A stretch of 64,000 bases of DNA from Acanthosoma haemorrhoidale (lineage: Eukaryota; Arthropoda; Insecta; Hemiptera; Acanthosomatidae). The notes under the pieces are model-generated. The model was not told the DNA's origin. It worked only from the letters and a program-made list of their open reading frames with translations, and did no database searches. The stretch spans positions 90,789,189 through 90,853,188 of the forward strand of contig OV884009.1 in assembly GCA_930367205.1 (NCBI GenBank). Reading direction: 5' to 3'. The translations under genes and the position numbers were made by a program. Positions 62,100-64,000 of this stretch are shown piece after piece (position 1 is the first letter of the stretch; the number at the start of each line of letters is the position of its first letter).

Positions 62100-63200
62100 A
62101 ATGTTTGTCGTAATTACTTATATCTTTAATTAAGAGGTTTATGGCTAGTGGTGTGTTTTCATAAAATATTGCTCTTTGTTGATGTATGTGGTCTTGAATG
62201 CTCTATAATTTCTTTAGCATCAAGCTGATTCTTGTGTATCAGGGTTAATTATTTATGATTATCAAGCAACAGTTTTTAATGACTTCAAGCTTTTTGTAAT
62301 TGGTTTGACATGTGTAGCTTCATACCAGAGAAGTGTTGTAAATAACGGGTGACTGGTTATTTATAGAGGATTTGTTAATTTTTAGGTGATAAGTATGATT
62401 TTCTATTAAAATATGGAAATATCTTAAATTATTTTTTTTTGCCTTTCCAGTTTTTAAGTTGGTGTGTTCTGTGAAAGCAAGTTTCTTATTCAAAGTTAAT
62501 CCTAAATATTTTACTTATGTGGACCATGTGATAGTGGAATTATTTAATTGCAGGTTTTAGTTGACTAATGGGCATTGTTTTGTTAATATGATTGCTTCCG
62601 TTTTAATTGGGTTTATTTTTTCTTCCATCTATAGCCATATTCTTGTATTTTGTTTATTTGGTCTGGTAGGTTTTTTTAAAAATGGATGCTGCAGTATCAT
62701 CCGTGTAAAGTGTTATTTGGACGTTTTTATGTTTTGGGAAGTCAGCGGTATAATTTTCTGACATGGTTAGAGAGGGGGAATGGTTGTGTATTCATTCCTT
62801 AAGAATTTATGAATTTTCCATAACGTATTGTAACCTGGGTGAAATTCATCTAGTGTTTGAGACCAGTTCTAATTTCTGTGTTTGTTTCTCAAGAAATGTG
62901 AAAATGTGAAGAAATCTGATATAACTGGATTAAAACAATATTTTGTCTGCAGTTTATTATTTAATATTATGAAGATTTTTTAAAGAGGAGGAAAATTTAG
63001 CTTGTTTTTAATATAGGGATTTTCTTTTGGTATGGAAATTTCAATAGCTCTTTGACTGTGTTATTTAAGTTTTGGATATTACTTTCGATGTCTGAGTTAC
63101 TACTGATTATTGGGGTGGGTTCTAATTGGGAATCCAGACAGGCTTGGTATTTTTTCCATTCCGCGTTTTGAAAGTTGAACTTTTCGGGTCTCTTAAAATT
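62100..63200 (-). pseudogene. Non-LTR retrotransposon ORF2 remnant
   Basis: The minus strand, read from 63195 down with frame changes, gives RPEKFNFQNAEWKKYQACLD then SNIQNLNNTVKEL (endonuclease-RT linker). It is followed by the 'LWKIHKFLRNEY' palm-start block near 62830, the catalytic LYTDDTAASI near 62700, HINKTMPISQLKPAIK near 62570 ('n..KT..m.f') and NYKKLEVIKNCCLIIINN near 62300 ('l...qnk.lRii'). Order and spacing are right for a Jockey/CR1-like ORF2. It lies antisense in the intron between micro-exons 5 and 6. Confidence 0.7.
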
Positions 63201-63397
63201 TGTTTTCTTTGTTATAAATACAAAATATCAATGTGTTGTGATTTGAAGTGTAATTGGGTACGGTAAGCAAATGTGATATTTGATTAATGTTTCTGTGTTC
63301 TTGACTAATGTGCTAGGTCACATGTTTTGTATGTTTTATGAACATTAGTTTAGATTAGTAACTGAAAAATAATATATATTGTGTTTTTGTGTTACAG

Positions 63398-63448
63398 AAG
63401 TGGGTCATTAGAAAGTGTTCAGATGTCTGAGACTGAAAAACGTTCTAA
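63398..63448 (+). CDS. Micro-exon 6 of plus-strand micro-exon gene (duplicate of 5)
   Basis: The exon is 51 nt, with acceptor TTTTTGTGTTACAG and donor TCTAA then GTATGT, phase 2 at both ends. The AA left by micro-exon 5 plus the leading A gives Lys. It encodes SGSLESVQMSETEKRS, aligned without gaps to micro-exon 5 (shared L, E, V, S, E, K, S). No stop follows in the window, so the gene continues to the right. Confidence 0.62.
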
Positions 63449-63742
63449 GTATGTTAATTTGAAATATTATTGCACTTATTTCCAAGGAATTAAATACTTT
63501 TTATGTTTAAGAACGTATTCCACTATATAAGCTACATTTTGGGTAATTAATTAATAATTTTCATCATACCACTTATTTGTCTTTTCCCTCTTATTTCTAT
63601 TATTATGATGTTAAATTAATAAAAAACATCTAGTCAAGTGTGAGCATCACTCAATTTAGGGTCTCGTTAGGATTGTTAAAGCCGTGAACTCATTTTACAA
63701 TTTTAATGTCTTTTTTTGTAATTATGATCAAACGAAGCCCAA

Positions 63743-63785
63743 ACATATATATATATATATATATCTATATATATATATATATATA

Positions 63786-63818
<33 letters not shown>
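63743..63818 (+). repeat. Compound (TA)n microsatellite
   Basis: About 75 bp of TA repeats with two TATC interruptions at regular spacing. Confidence 0.9.
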
Positions 63819-63820
<2 letters not shown>

Positions 63821-63899
63821 AATCAAGAGATTATTAATTAACTCATGGGTTTAAACCTTTTTTTTTTTTATGGAGATTGTTGTATTTTCCTGTGGTTTT

Positions 63900-63965
63900 G
63901 ATATAAAATAGGCTGCTATGAAAAATTCAATATCACTAGCTCGAATAGGGTCCTCACAGTAGCTA
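63900..63965 (+). repeat. Dispersed short repeat, copy 2
   Basis: GCTGCTATGAAAAATTCAA, then CTAGCTCGAATAGGGTCC and TCACAGTAGC, aligns to 60290-60350 at roughly three bases in four, in the same orientation. It is close to the right edge, so its end is not seen. Confidence 0.45.
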
Positions 63966-64000
63966 AAATAGCTATTTATTTCCAAACATACATACATGTG

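Overview
The window reads as AT-rich nuclear DNA of an animal, most likely an arthropod. Long introns with consensus splice sites, Jockey- and Ty3-type retroelement debris, and a CRAL-TRIO gene ending in a typical arthropod C-terminus all point that way. I cannot place it more narrowly. There are no bacterial operons, CRISPR arrays, rRNA or convincing tRNA genes. Most of the sequence is intron, intergenic DNA and decayed mobile elements.

Three host gene models can be supported by phase-consistent splicing. (1) On the minus strand, six exons between 15018 and 752 encode about 540 residues of an alpha-helical, TPR-like protein resembling the N-terminus of SKI3/TTC37. The gene runs off the left edge. 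(2) On the minus strand, six exons between 35446 and 20694 encode about 308 residues of a CRAL-TRIO (alpha-tocopherol-transfer-protein/clavesin-like) lipid-binding protein, ending in a real stop codon. Its first exon is not certain. (3) On the plus strand, from 46957 to beyond the right edge, six tiny exons (60, 57, 57, 63, 51 and 51 nt) all start and end in phase 2 and are separated by introns of about 1.2 to 5.6 kb. They encode short, charged, low-complexity segments, and the last two exons look like duplicates. This micro-exon gene is the most unusual host feature here.

Mobile elements fill the gaps. There is a nearly intact but non-autonomous LTR element (9278-12649) with 600-bp LTRs and only a gag-like frame, and a decayed gag (5300-6290). 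A Ty3-type remnant at 21816-23454 carries an integrase fragment and a primer site matching tRNA-Trp, with LTR relatives at 27838-28330 and 40690-41075. Jockey-type pieces lie at 17520-17830, 19100-19237, 29131-29890 and 36340-37822. Other reverse-transcriptase remnants are at 6570-7165 and 62100-63200. A possible Transib/RAG1-like transposase relic lies at 55990-56540. A 1.25-kb near-perfect palindrome sits at 44241-45489, and a 66-bp minisatellite at 52385-52757.

A GC-richer, frame-broken coding-like tract at 15780-17300 is unassigned. The two minus-strand genes are independent. The micro-exon gene lies upstream of and divergent from the CRAL-TRIO gene, and nothing in the sequence ties the three into one pathway.
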